From assembly GCA_003990745.1 (NCBI GenBank), contig RBNI01000748.1, positions 1 to 27,285 of the forward strand: a stretch of 27,285 nt of DNA, in the 5' to 3' direction. Under the pieces are notes generated by a model. It was not told where the DNA came from. It made no database searches and was given only the letters and a program-made list of their open reading frames with translations. The position numbers and the translations under genes are program-made. This document shows, piece after piece, positions 9,512 to 19,122 of the stretch; the first letter of the stretch is position 1, and every line of letters starts with the position of its first letter. This DNA is from Jimgerdemannia flammicorona. Its lineage: Eukaryota > Mucoromycota > Endogonomycetes > Endogonales > Endogonaceae.

Positions 9512-9926
9512 AGCTTTTGACATCCTTATTAGAGCCTTCTAATTTTGTTCTAGTGTTGTTATACTATTTGGGAGGTCAAAAGTCTGGTGAAGTCCATTTT
9601 TCTCAGAAAGTGACATACTTGTAGTACAGTTGCCTAACATGTTGGATTCACATGTTAAAGGGTCGTGTGTTCAATGCCATGTGCTGGAAGTGATTCTGAT
9701 GTCATTCACTGCTGGAGAATTTCCTCTAAGGAATCTTCTTAAATGTCTATGCCTTGTTTCCCACCAGTGGTATGGAGAGAATAGACTTACTTTCAGTTTT
9801 GCTATTTTTTCTGAGAGTTGGTATTCTTGTCTTGTTTTGCTGAGTTCTTGATTTTGTTCATGATAATTATAGTGTTCAGGATGATAATATATAGTATGTA
9901 CTGATAGATGTCAGAGTATTCAGTTT
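9512..9926 (-). other. 3' untranslated region of element 2
   Basis: Non-coding region between the pol stop and the polypurine tract, homologous to 5054-5466. The plus strand carries the tRNA-like stretch at 9621-9678. No other feature is visible. Confidence 0.75.
9621..9678 (+). other. tRNA-like stretch antisense in the 3' UTR, element 2
   Basis: Box A-like GTAGTACAGTTGCC (9621-9634) and box B-like GTGTTCAATGCC (9667-9678) are separated by about 32 nt, with GTTGGATTC and AAAGGGTCGTG between them, the same order as in tRNA genes. The short stem around the T-loop-like sequence (CGTG with CATG) appears in element 1 as CATA with TATG. It could be the head of a tRNA-derived SINE captured in the family ancestor. 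Confidence 0.4.
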
Positions 9927-9947
9927 TTAGTTGTTCAAGGAATCATA

Positions 9948-10097
9948 TTTCTGAACTAAGTTGGTAGCATTCTGGAGATTAGTCTTGGGTTCCCAAGTTG
10001 CATTATGGATTAGGTATTCTTTCCATTTGACAAGGTACTCAGAGTGGTTCTTGTGGCTATGTTTGTTGAGGATTTGTTCAACTTCATACTCTTCTTG
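9948..10097 (-). other. Chromodomain, element 2
   Basis: EEYEVEQILNKHSHKNHSEYLVKWKEY...ATWEP is intact within a stop-free stretch (9927-10130). It is the same C-terminal targeting module as in elements 1 and 3. Confidence 0.9.
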
Positions 10098-10217
10098 ATC
10101 ATTAATAATGATAGGTGCAGGTGGTTTCATGGTTCAGTTTAGGAATAGCTCATCATTGTTGTCATTGTATCACTTGAGATATTGGACATTAAAGACTGGA
10201 TAAATCTTAATGGAGTC

Positions 10218-11201
10218 TGGTAGCACTAATTTGTAGGAGGTTGGAGAGACTTATGCAATGACTTCAAATGGTCCAATGAACTTGCTGTTCAGCTTTGTAA
10301 ATGGTCTGTGCTTGAGGTTATCAACTCGGTATCCTCAGATGTCTAGTAGAACTTTTTCGCCAATATCAAAGTTTTCTTTGTGGCAGTGTTGGTTAACATA
10401 CTATGACTGTTGTTCTTGAGCTCGTGATAAATTCTCAACTGCGATCTGGCTCAGATTGCACATTCAGAGCAGGAATTCTTCAATAGCTTTGACTGTAGAG
10501 AGTTCATCAGTAGTTTGGATAAGTGTTAGAGGAGTATTTGAGTTTTGTCCAGTGTTGGCGAAGAATGGTATCATTCCAAGAGAGGCTTGCTTGCTGTTGT
10601 TATAGGCAAACTTGACTGTGGTGAGGTATTCATACTAATCATCTTATCTGTAGGAAACATAGTTTCTTAGCATTTGTTTCAGAGTTTGGTTCATTCTTTC
10701 AGTTTGGCCATCAGTTTCAGGGTGAAAGGCTGTAGATAGTGCAAGTTTCATTCCAAGGTATGCATGAAGGGCTTTCCAAAAATGGCTGGTAAATTTCAGG
10801 TCTTGGTCACTAACAATAATCTTAGAAAGACCATGATAGTGAAAGATGTTGTCAAACAAGAGTGTAGCTATGTCTGGTACTATTGCAGTGATAGTAGTTG
10901 GGACAAAGTGGGCTTGTTTGCTGAGATAGTCCATAAAGACAACAATTGCATCCTTTCTGTTCTTAGTTCGGGGTAGTTGTATAATAAAGTCCATAGAGAT
11001 TTGTTCCCAATTAGCAGATGGTACTAAAATAGGGTGAAGTAGGCCAGGTTTTGCTAGTATTGAGGACTTGTTGCATTGGCAGGCATCACAGGAAGTGATG
11101 TAAGTCTTTAGCTAATCCACTATATGGAGCCAATAGAAGTTTCAGGAAATAACTTCATAGTATTTGTCAAATCCTAAATGTCTGGCTATAGATGCATCAT
11201 A
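10218..11201 (-). other. Integrase domain, element 2
   Basis: The zinc-binding N-terminus keeps both Cys (SCDACQ) and the second His (ARHLG), but the first His position reads Tyr (ECYDAS). The core keeps the catalytic triad: Asp in MDFIIQL, Asp in VSDQDLKF and Glu in DGQTERMN. The GPF motif follows downstream. The longest clean part is 10644-10994. Confidence 0.88.
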
Positions 11202-11447
11202 ACATTCAAATAGAATAGTCCTTCGGAGGTCTTGGTTGTTTGGAACATATAGTCTGTCCTTGTAGTAGATAGCATTGTCCTTGAGTTGGTATTGATGATA
11301 CCAGGTATGCTTGTCAGTATCATCACTATTCAGAATTTCTCGGAGTGCTTGAGCTTTCTTATCATCAGCACATGCTGCAATAATTTGTTCTATGATGGAG
11401 TTTGTAACCAAGGTGAGAGTTTGGATAACTTCTTCAATTGGTGGTCT

Positions 11448-12641
11448 TGAGATTGCATCAGCAACAATATTTTCCTTGCCAGGGTAATACTGGATTTCAT
11501 AGTCAAAGTTGGTGAGAACTTTCATCCATCTGGCTTACTTTCAAGAAAGGGTAGCCTGTGTCTTGATGTTGACTAATAACTTGTGGTCAGTCAATATGGT
11601 GAAGTGTACTCCTTCTAGGTAGAGTCACTATTTGATCAGAGTGTCTATGATGGCTAGCATTTCCTTCTCATGAGTTGCATAGTTGATTTTGGCATCATTG
11701 AATTTGTGGGAGTGATAGGCCACAGGGTGTCCTTCTTGCATGAGTACTGCTCCAAGAGCTAGGTCAGAGGCATCAGTAGTAACTTTATATGGTAGAGCAG
11801 GGTTTGCTGCTTAAAGTACTGGGGTAGTTATCAGGGTATCTTTCAGTGCTTGAAAGGTGGTATCTTGTTCAGATCCCCAATTTGCAAGATTGTTGAAGTC
11901 TTTTTCTTGTTTTATGGTCCAGGACTGTTCTCCTTTCTTGTTGTGCTTGGTCATTTGGGTCAGAGCAGTAGCAATTTTGGCAAAGTTAGTAACAAATCGT
12001 CTGTAATAGTTTGCTAATCCCAGGAATGACTGTAGGTCCTTCAGCTTCTTGGGTCTGGGCCAATCCTTGATTGCAGAGATTTTGCTAGAGTCCACTTTGA
12101 TTCTATTTGGGGTGACAATGTGTCTAAGAAATTGAATTTCCTTCAGGAGGAATTCACACTTGCTAAGTTTTGCAAAGAGTCAGTTTTCTCAGAGTTTCAG
12201 TAGTACTAGTTCAAGGTGTTCGAGATATTCCTCCAGGGTTTTGCTGAAGACTAGGATATCGTCAATGTAGACAACAATAAATTTGTCCAGATATGGGTGC
12301 AGAATGGTATTCATCAGTGTCTGGAAGGTTGCAGGAGCATTAGTTAAGCCAAAGGGCATAACTAGGAACTTGAAGTGTCCATAGCAGGTTTGGAAGGCTG
12401 TCTTGTAGATGTCTTCTTCTTTCATGGCAATTTGCCAGTAACCATTTCACAGATTGAAAGAGCTCATGAATTGCAGGTTGGTAAGCCTGTCGAATATTTC
12501 ATCGATTCTGGGTAGTGGGCAATAGTTCTTGATGATCTGTTTGTTGAGGTTATGGTAATCAATGCACATTCACAGGTCTCCTCCTTTCTTGACAACAAAG
12601 AGGACTGGTGCACCATAAGGTGATACACTGGGTCTGATGAA
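11448..12641 (-). other. Reverse transcriptase and RNase H domains, element 2
   Basis: RT fingers and palm run from [19 protein letters not shown] sequence through MCIDYHNLN, the interrupted [21 protein letters not shown] and an intact YIDDILVFS. The connection [12 protein letters not shown] leads into RNase H ([31 protein letters not shown]). Shared stops at the Arg before NGYWQI and at the residue before AANPAL interrupt it. Confidence 0.9.
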
Positions 12642-13577
12642 TTCTTATTCTAGAAGTTCATCGATTTCCTTCTTGAGTACATCAATTTCTCTTAGTAACA
12701 TGTGGTAGATTGACTTGAAGGCTGGCTTGGCATCTGGAATGGTCTTAATGGTATGGTCTACTGCTCGTTTAGGAGGTAGGCCTTTCGGAAGCCTCTTTGG
12801 AAATATGTCTCAGAATTTCTGGAGTAGTGGTCTGACATGGCTGTCAACTTTGGAAAAGTCTTCTTCAGGATTCTTGGGTTCTCCTTTAGATGGGCAGATG
12901 GAGATGACAAAAAGAGGGCATTTCTTGGCCAATTTCTTGAGTTGTAGCTTGTTGATATAGATGATCTTTGGTCCAGAGTCACTAGAGCTGAGTGGGTCTT
13001 TTTCGCCTTGCAGTTTGAAGTTGTGACATCCTTTCTTGATAGTCAGAGAATGGTTTACCCAATCGATCATGGGGTTCTCTTGTTTTAACCATGGGGTTCC
13101 AAGAATGATCTTGTTGTCAGGAAGTGGTACAATTTGGAGGGTAACATATACTCGATAGTCACCAATTCAGAAGAGTAGGTTGCAGACTTCTTTGCTAATG
13201 ATATGTGAGATTCTATTAGCTGTGGCAACTGCTTGAGTTTGTTGTACTGGAGAGGTAAAGACCTTGAGTCTGTTGGCTATTTCTTCATTGATAAAGTTGC
13301 CTGAGGCACCACTGTCTATCATAATCTTAACAGGTGCTCGGTTGACAAAAGCTTGGAGTATAAGCAGTTTGTCAGATCCAATGGTAGTGATTTCAGTTAT
13401 AGGAGCTTTCCTTCTGTTGGTTCTTCTTTGAGCCAGTTTATTGACACAAGAGAAGCAATCATCAATCATTTGGGAAGAGTACATTCCAATACCATGAGGG
13501 CTTGGTACATATCCATCTTTGATTTTCTTGTAGAATTGTTCTTCTTTGTTCATGGTAGGTTGGACTGAGGCCTTGTT

Positions 13578-13927
13578 TGATAAACCAAATCCTTTGGATT
13601 CTTGGATGGTGGGCATAGTTTAGGGACTTCCTTGACTGTCAGAGTTGACTCGATTTTTTCGAATAGGATCTGGGTAATGCAGAATCCAATGGGAATTTTG
13701 AAGAGTGTTCAACTATGGTTTCAGATGAAGACAATAATTTCACCTGTATAATCCTCATCAATGACTCCTCCTTCTACTGAGAGTCCTTTCAATGCTAGGC
13801 TGCTGTGATAGCATATTCTTCCAACATATCCTTTGGGGATTTGGATGCTGATTTCTATATAGACTTACTTGACTTCTCAGTTGGAAACTGTAGTTTCTTC
13901 AGCTGTATACAGGTCATATCCAGCTGC
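13578..13927 (-). pseudogene. dUTPase domain, element 2
   Basis: All five trimeric dUTPase motifs can be traced: AGYDLYTA, a motif II with His for Arg (YHSSLALKG), GVIDEDYTGE intact, GFCITQILFEKI and ESKGFGLSNK. A TGA at 13723-13721 and the 1-bp deletion near 13614, between motifs IV and V, break the frame. Location between knuckle and protease matches the other copies. Confidence 0.88.
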
Positions 13928-15049
13928 TTTTTGACTTCCTTTGATTGGGGTCTTAGCAGTTTGTCTTAACTTGACAAAGTCTAGTATTCTGGTGGTCAGG
14001 TTATTGAGGTAGTACAGAGTAGTAACAGTTGCTCATATTGCTGTTCGGAGTTTTCAGTTGGGGCAGACACTGGCCATGTATCCTGTTTTTCAGCAATAGA
14101 AGCATACTCCACTTCTTTGAAGTTTATTTCTTTCTCCTTCAGTGAGTTTCTTGAAGGTACTTAGCTGGGTGGGTTTGTGATTTCTGGGTGTCCATGAGGT
14201 GGATATGGAGGGAGCTCGGGATGCTTCATACTTGGGTTCTTCTTTCTTAGTCCAAGTCTTTTCCTTATTGTTGAACTGTCTTCTGGGCAGAATTGGTCCA
14301 GCTGTTAAGATTCATTTGACCATAGTCTTGATTCTTGTCAGGTACCATTGTTGGTGATCACAACCAACTGAGTAGCCTTGTTCCCGGATTTTTCTAGTAA
14401 ACCAATCAGGCAGGGCATTGAATAAATGGTCTGCTCTTGTACTATTTCGTGCTTCATCATTGGTGATATATCCTAGGCCAATAGTGTTCAGGAGTGACTC
14501 GAGTTTTGTATAGAAGGTTTTGAATTCTTCTTTGCCATATACATCGAATTTGAGATTGCAGAGTTTTACTTAGGATTCAGCAATTATGGTTTCACTGCAG
14601 TATTGAGCAATCATGAGTTGTTTGAGTCTAGGGGCTGCAGGATGGGCTCCATATCCTGGGGCATTGTTTGCTATATTTTGAGCAACTACTACAGGTCGGG
14701 TGTCCCATATGAGGGGTTTTTCAGGAAGGGTTTGCCACCATTCTTCGACAGATCCTTGAAAGAATATAACAACTCAGTGGACATAGGCTGTAGTGATAGC
14801 AAAGAGTTGTTCTAGAGTGTGGTCTTGATTGTTTGTCAGAAGGTGGTCAGCAACTCACTCATTGGTCCATTGATTGGCTTCAAAATTAGTATCAACTACA
14901 CTAATGAAGCTTTGAACTTCCTGTACAGTACCATTGAAGGTAGGTAGACTCAGATTTTTTGTAAGTTGGGTCTGTTCGGCTAAGGCAGTAATGGTTGCTG
15001 CCATTATTGTTACTTGGGCTGTGAGGTCTAGAATCTGTTGGTTTGCCAT

Positions 15050-16189
15050 GTTGTTTACTGGAGATGGTTGGACTGTTGGTAGTGGTGTTGCTAGTACTAC
15101 TTGAGGTTCTGGTGCAGAGTATGAGAGTGTTCTTTAAGTCTATGTAAGTTACTAGAGTAATAGTTGTAGGTCTGGAGTAAGGGCTTGATAGATAGCTATC
15201 TGTTGCTGTGTAGGTGTATTCTGGCCTGATGGAGGTGCATCTCCTTTGGTGGTGTATCTGGGATCGAATTCACTGAGATACTCCTCCTCCTCTTCAGTTT
15301 GGTCCTCATGTATTTGGGTTTGCTCAGTATCAAAGTAGATAGAATCAGTTATATATCTGATTTCAGATGGACTTAATTCAAAGTCAAGTTCTGATTCGGT
15401 ATTGGTTTCAGGTTCAGGTAGAGCTGTAGCTGGGCCTGCTTCTGGTTTGGGGTCAGGTAGTTGATGAAGGGTTTCTCTTACTTCTTCTTTAAGAATATAG
15501 TGAGCCTTGCTGTTCTGAAATCGGTAGTATAATGCAGTCTTGGTCCTGGTATGGTGAAAGTTGGTAGAGTTGAGCCACTTGGCTACAGAGGCTTAGGCTT
15601 TGTGAGGAACTAAGGTTAGAAAGACTGCTGCTGATTGTCCTAGATCACTCGGGTTTGTAGAGCTGACAAAACTCTTATTGAGAAGAGTAAAGAAGGCTTC
15701 TATAAGACCTTCTTCATCTTGACTTGCTGGGTGTAGTACAAGGAGTTTGGTGAATAGGTGTTCATCTATTTGCTGATTTAATCAGAGTACTTATTTCTTT
15801 GAATGAAGTTTGTCCTACTTGTTGCAGGTGTGGAGGTCAAATTGTTCTTGTATATCAGGTTCAATTCTCTCCAGATTGTCAGATAGTTCAGGATAAATTC
15901 CAGTTCAGAGGTTGGGCTTTATACCAACTTATAGGAATTTACAGAGGGGTTTGTAGCGGGGTGAGGAAGTGTCTTGAAGTGGAATTAGATTGTAAACTGC
16001 TGCTATCAAGTTGTAAGAGGGTTGCTTTTTAGGGTAACTGTTATATAGTTCTGAAAGGGTTTTCTGGAAGTTCTGGATATTCTGAAAGACTGTTTTCTTA
16101 AGGTCAAGATCAATTTCATATAGAGTACATCCTCTATGCTTATTGATTTCAAGTTCGGGTTGACATCTCAACCAAAGTCCTTTTTCGGA
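15050..16189 (-). pseudogene. Element 2 gag N-terminal region (open frame with no AUG)
   Basis: Counterpart of 463-1602 and 20719-21858. It opens after the conserved TAG (minus strand, 16192-16190), crosses the LTR end and PBS and stays in phase with the MANQQ ATG. The distance from LTR end to ATG is again 963 bp. The sequence is hydrophilic with acidic (SELDFELSP) and Gln-rich parts. No in-frame AUG is seen, and some TGA codons interrupt it. Confidence 0.6.
15997..16008 (-). promoter_or_regulatory. Primer-binding site of element 2
   Basis: The minus strand reads TGATAGCAGCAG, 3 bp after the 5' LTR end. Compared with the inferred TGGTAGCAGCGG it carries G-to-A changes. It fits an initiator tRNA-Met-type primer. 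Confidence 0.8.
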
Positions 16190-16369
16190 CTAGTTCTGAA
16201 TGTTCAGGATTTTTTATATTTCAGGAAGTTCAAGAAACTAAGACTAGCTTAGTTGAATTGGTGTATCACTGCAGACAATACCCAATTAGGAAATTTCGTG
16301 ATGGGGTTAGGAGTAGGACCTAACAGGGAGCAGATTTACTTAAGAGTGGTTTATGAGTTATTAAATAGG

Positions 16370-16375
16370 TTTATT
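16370..16375 (-). terminator. LTR polyadenylation signal, element 2 5' LTR
   Basis: AATAAA on the minus strand at the conserved R-end position. Confidence 0.5.
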
Positions 16376-16492
16376 CGCTATTCATGGTATTGTTATACTA
16401 GGAGTAGTTGTGTGAAGGGATATTGTGGGGAAGTGCTCAGGAGTTGTGTTCAGATTGTTCAAGTCTGAGATTCTAAGATCTGGGGGAGAGGG

Positions 16493-16500
16493 TATTTATA
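16493..16500 (-). promoter_or_regulatory. LTR TATA-2 box, element 2 5' LTR
   Basis: TATAAATA on the minus strand. In a 5' LTR this is the presumed promoter of genomic RNA. Confidence 0.62.
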
Positions 16501-16664
16501 CTAGTGAGGGGCTATCTGAACTATGCTAGATATAGATATAGCACTAAGTACCTTACTGAGTCAGAATACAGTCATATAGTACAAGTGTGATCGCTGAGTC
16601 AGTTCACAGTCATATTGTACAAGGCTAATCTAACTATACTATGACTGCTAAGCTATTTATAGGT

Positions 16665-17762
16665 TCAGATGCTGTCTGGGTAGTCTTCGATAATATCACT
16701 ATTAATGACATTATCTCTGATGAAGTAGTCATCTAGAAAGAGTAGTTTGCAGATTACTTCTCCTTGTTGGCTGAGGTAATAATACATTGGAACTTCATCT
16801 CCATCCCACAGGATAGCATCATCTGTCTTGTATGCTGGATAAGGTGTTGGTGGGTGAAGGAGGGGTGCATTGTCTTTACTTTCATCGGATTCGCTGTCTG
16901 CATACCTTCTATAGGTTACAGCACTATGAGTCACAGGGTTGTAGTAAGCTGGCAGCTATGGTTCATGTCACTCGTACTCAGGTAGTGGAGTTGTTGGTTT
17001 GGTCTTGAGGGTTGTCTGGAGGTACAGGTTGTGTTCTCCAGTCTCTTCATTATAATTGAAGTAATCGGGGGTGAATACGAGTTGGTATTCATACCAGTGG
17101 TCATTGTCTCAATAGGTCTTGTAGGTGGTTATGAACTGTTGTAAGTTTATCAGCAGAGTTGGCAGTATGATCAGAGTTGGCAGAGATCCTTAGCTTGAGG
17201 TCATATTGGCATCGGAGGGATTATTGTCTTCTGCTTTATCTTCGTCGAAGTGGATTATATTGTAGATATCCTTCATGGTGTATTCAACTTGGGGCATTTG
17301 CAGGATGTGGTCATCATGGTGTGGAAAGGTTCTGTCTGTGGTTTCAATATACTCGAGGTACTTGTGGTTGAGTTCTTATATCATGCCATCGATTTGGCCA
17401 TAGGATAGGGTAGCAATCATTTCGCTGGTAGTAACTTGGAGGTGGAGAATAAAGGTACTGTACTCATAAAAGAGTTCTCGGTATTCGCAGGCAATGAGCT
17501 TCTGGTGTTGAGACATCTGAGTAATATATGTATCATGGTGGTGTTCAACCATGTCTTCCAGGAGGCAGCCGATCTGGTAGTAGCTTGAGATTTGTCCGAT
17601 CTGGTGGGCCTCATTAAGTATGTTCAGGGTATTCCATCAGGCTTCCATGAAGTAGAGGGGTGCTAGGCTATGGATATTTATGAGGGGCAGAGGGGGTGTA
17701 GCTCGGTTGATAATGGCATTCCAAATGTCAGTATGGATGTGGTTGTAGATCTCAGTGGTCAT
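16665..17762 (-). pseudogene. LTR-encoded ORF of unknown function (element 2 5' LTR copy)
   Basis: The frame is exactly 1098 nt, as in elements 1 and 3, although the surrounding LTR has lost about 55 bp through indels. Codon 42 is TGA and codon 109 is CAA where other copies have CGA or TGA. A TAA replaces CAA in the ILELN-like segment, and the PPAY motif is degraded by a preceding TAG and a Pro-to-Leu change. The C-terminal part (16665-16934) is clean and acidic. No family is recognised. Confidence 0.72.
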
Positions 17763-17831
17763 GTTTATATGTTTGGAAGTTATAGTTGTTGTTTGTTTTG
17801 GTTCTCTGTTTCAATGCATCTCGATGCTCAG

Positions 17832-17838
17832 TATATAT
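17832..17838 (-). promoter_or_regulatory. TATA-1 upstream of the LTR ORF, element 2 5' LTR
   Basis: A TATATA run about 70-76 bp upstream of the ORF ATG (17762) on the minus strand. Confidence 0.5.
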
Positions 17839-18018
17839 GTATTTGGTCCTGATTGGTAAGATTCCGTTTGTGTAAATCTTGTGTTCCATGACTTCATGTT
17901 GACTCAGCTTTGTGTACTGTGACTTTGGTTTGACTCAGCTTCATGATCTTGCAGATGATTTCCAGATTTGTTCGAAGCTCACATGTGATTTCAGTAGCTT
18001 GAAGGTTGTGCGCTTACA

Positions 18019-18069
18019 AAACCCTTCTAGAACTATGTAACAATTACCCTAAAAAGCAACCTTCTTATA
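18019..18069 (+). repeat. Right remnant of the element 1 3' LTR, with TSD copy AAACC
   Basis: The first five bases (AAACC, 18019-18023) repeat 7431-7435. The rest continues the LTR exactly where it broke and ends CTTATA at 18069, a mutated CTTACA. This piece and the duplication establish that element 2 inserted into element 1. Sequence of element 0 starts at 18070. Confidence 0.92.
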
Positions 18070-18332
18070 TTAGGTATATAGAGTTTTGTCTATCTGCTAA
18101 TTTAACTGAAGTATTTTTTTCTTTGAATGAAGTTTATCTCACTTGTTGTAGGTATAGAGGTCAAATTGTCCTTATACATCAGATTCAATTCTCTCCAGAT
18201 TGTCAGATAGTTCAGAATAAATTCCAGTTCAGAGGTTGGGCTTAATATTAACTTATAGGAATTCTTAGAGAGATTTTGTAGTGGGATGAGAAAGTATCTT
18301 AAAGCAGAATTGGATTATAAACTACTGCTACC
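18070..18332 (-). pseudogene. Element 0 gag N-terminal fragment
   Basis: Minus-strand homologue of the AUG-less gag N-terminal region. Segments matching FSPDCQ on the complementary strand and LNQQIGETLF on the sense strand can be followed to 18070. Where elements 1-3 have TGA before LNQQ this copy reads CAG, and it carries a TAG where the others have CAG/CAA. It is a broken fragment. Confidence 0.7.
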
Positions 18333-18333
18333 A
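18322..18333 (-). promoter_or_regulatory. Primer-binding site of element 0
   Basis: The minus strand reads TGGTAGCAGTAG, 3 bp after the LTR end. TGGTAGCAG is kept in full. Confidence 0.78.
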
Positions 18334-18336
18334 AGT

Positions 18337-18833
18337 TGTAAGAGGGTTACTTGTTAGGATAACTATTACATAGTTCTGGAAGGGTTTTCTGAAAGTTCTA
18401 GGTATTCTGGAAGACTGTTTTCTTAAAGTCAAGATCAATTTCATATAGAGTATATCCTCTATGCTTATTGATTTCAAGATTGGGTGGACATCTCAACCAA
18501 AGTCCTTTTTTGGACTAGTTCTGAATGTTCAGAATTTTCTGTATTTCAGGAAGTTTAAGAAACTAAGACTAGCTTAGTTGAATTGGTATATTGCTACAGA
18601 CAATATCCAGTTAGGAAATTTTGTGATATGGTTAAGAGTAGGATCTAATGGGGAGTAGATTTACTTAAGAGTGGTTTGTGGGTTATTAAATAGATTTATT
18701 TGCTATTCATAATATTGCTATACTAGAAGTAGTTGTGTGAAGGAATATTGTGGGAAAGTATTCAAGAATGTTTTTATGTATTTGAGTTTGAGATTCTGAG
18801 GTCTGGAGGAGGGGGTATTTATACTAGTGAGGG
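18337..18833 (-). repeat. Partial 5' LTR of element 0
   Basis: 497 bp of LTR 3' part on the minus strand, with TATA-2 at 18823-18816 and AATAAA at 18700-18695. It is cut after TAGTGAGGG by the TGTAAG start of element 3. A duplicate of the last bases (such as GAGGG) is expected at the far end of element 3 but is not in the window. Confidence 0.88.
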
Positions 18834-18850
18834 TGTAAGTGCACAACCTC

Positions 18851-18900
18851 CAAGCCACAGAAATCACACGTCACCCTCTTAACAAGCCACCGAAATCACA
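18851..18900 (+). repeat. U3 tandem unit A (32-bp period, two copies)
   Basis: CAAGCCAC(A/C)GAAATCACA occurs at 18851 and 18883. Element 2's 3' LTR also has two units. Element 1's 3' LTR and element 2's 5' LTR have one. Confidence 0.8.
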
Positions 18901-18942
18901 TGCGACCTCCGAACAAATCTGGAAATCAGCTGCATGATCATG

Positions 18943-19001
18943 AAGCTGAGTCAAACAGAAGTCACAGCACATAAAGCTGAGTCAATACGAAGTCACAGAA
19001 C
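18943..19001 (+). repeat. U3 tandem unit B (31-bp period, two copies) with TGAGTCA sites
   Basis: AAGCTGAGTCAA followed by GAAGTCACAG occurs at 18943 and 18974. Each unit carries TGAGTCA (18947-18953 and 18978-18984), the AP-1/Gcn4 bZIP consensus. Both LTRs of element 2 have two units; element 1's 3' LTR has one. Confidence 0.75.
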
Positions 19002-19046
19002 ACAAGGTTTGCACAAACAGAATCTTACCAATCAAGAACAAATGCA

Positions 19047-19052
19047 TATATA
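19047..19052 (+). promoter_or_regulatory. TATA-1 upstream of the LTR ORF, element 3
   Basis: TATATA lies 76 bp before the ATG at 19123, at the same spacing as in the other LTRs. It could drive an mRNA for the LTR ORF, or be the genomic promoter, in which case the ORF lies in a very long R. Confidence 0.52.
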
Positions 19053-19122
19053 CTGAGCTCCGAGACACGTCGAAACAGAGAACCAAAACAAACAACAACC
19101 ACAACTTCCAAAACACACAAAC

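Larger units (their letters stand above)
9927..15049 (-). pseudogene. Element 2 gag-pol (gag core to chromodomain)
   Basis: The minus-strand frame runs from the MANQQ ATG (15047-15049) to the stop at 9927-9929. Domains in order: gag core, CCHC knuckle (14104-14063, all ligands), dUTPase (13927-13578), protease with DSGASGNF (about 13350-13070), RT with an intact YIDD (12269-12258), RNase H (about 11813-11448) with Asp, Glu, Asp positions, integrase (about 11201-10218), GPF motif and chromodomain (10097-9948). One 1-bp deletion near 13614 separates gag and most of dUTPase from the rest. A 9-bp in-frame gap (PSPHG for PSGRCPHG) lies before protease. Stops include TGA before NGYWQI in RT, TAA before AANPAL, and TGA and TAA around KQARW. 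Catalytic residues are better kept than in element 3, but the product is not translatable as one chain. Confidence 0.93.
7436..18018 (-). mobile_element. Element 2: full-length Ty3/gypsy chromovirus (10,583 bp)
   Basis: This complete element has a 5' LTR at 16012-18018, PBS at 15997-16008, gag-pol on the minus strand to 9927, polypurine tract at 9498-9511 and a 3' LTR at 7436-9497. A 5-bp duplication AAACC flanks it inside the 3' LTR of element 1. Its gag-pol has one 1-bp deletion (near 13614), a 9-bp in-frame deletion after dUTPase and many TGA/TAA codons. The two LTRs differ by many transitions and several indels. It is inactive, but it is the best reference for element structure. Confidence 0.95.
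16012..18018 (-). repeat. 5' LTR of element 2 (2007 bp)
   Basis: On the minus strand it begins TGTAAG at 18018 and ends CTTACA at 16012. Compared with the 3' LTR of the same element it has lost one 32-bp U3 unit and about 30 bp between the LTR ORF and TATA-2. It contains the LTR ORF (17762-16665), TATA-1 (about 17832-17838), TATA-2 (16493-16500) and AATAAA (16370-16375). Confidence 0.95.
18070..18833 (-). mobile_element. Element 0: 5' part of another copy, split by elements 1 and 3
   Basis: Read on the minus strand from 18833: the last 497 bp of an LTR (TATA-2 to CTTACA at 18337), PBS (18333-18322), then the gag N-terminal region up to 18070, where element 1 interrupts it. It aligns codon for codon with the other copies but is the most divergent, with several stops. 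The rest of its gag-pol would lie left of the window and the rest of its 5' LTR to the right of element 3, both outside or lost. Confidence 0.88.

Noticed and set aside
18834..18840. Target-site duplication of element 3 (GAGGG on its left)
   Set aside because: The right end of element 3 is not in the window, so a duplication cannot be shown.
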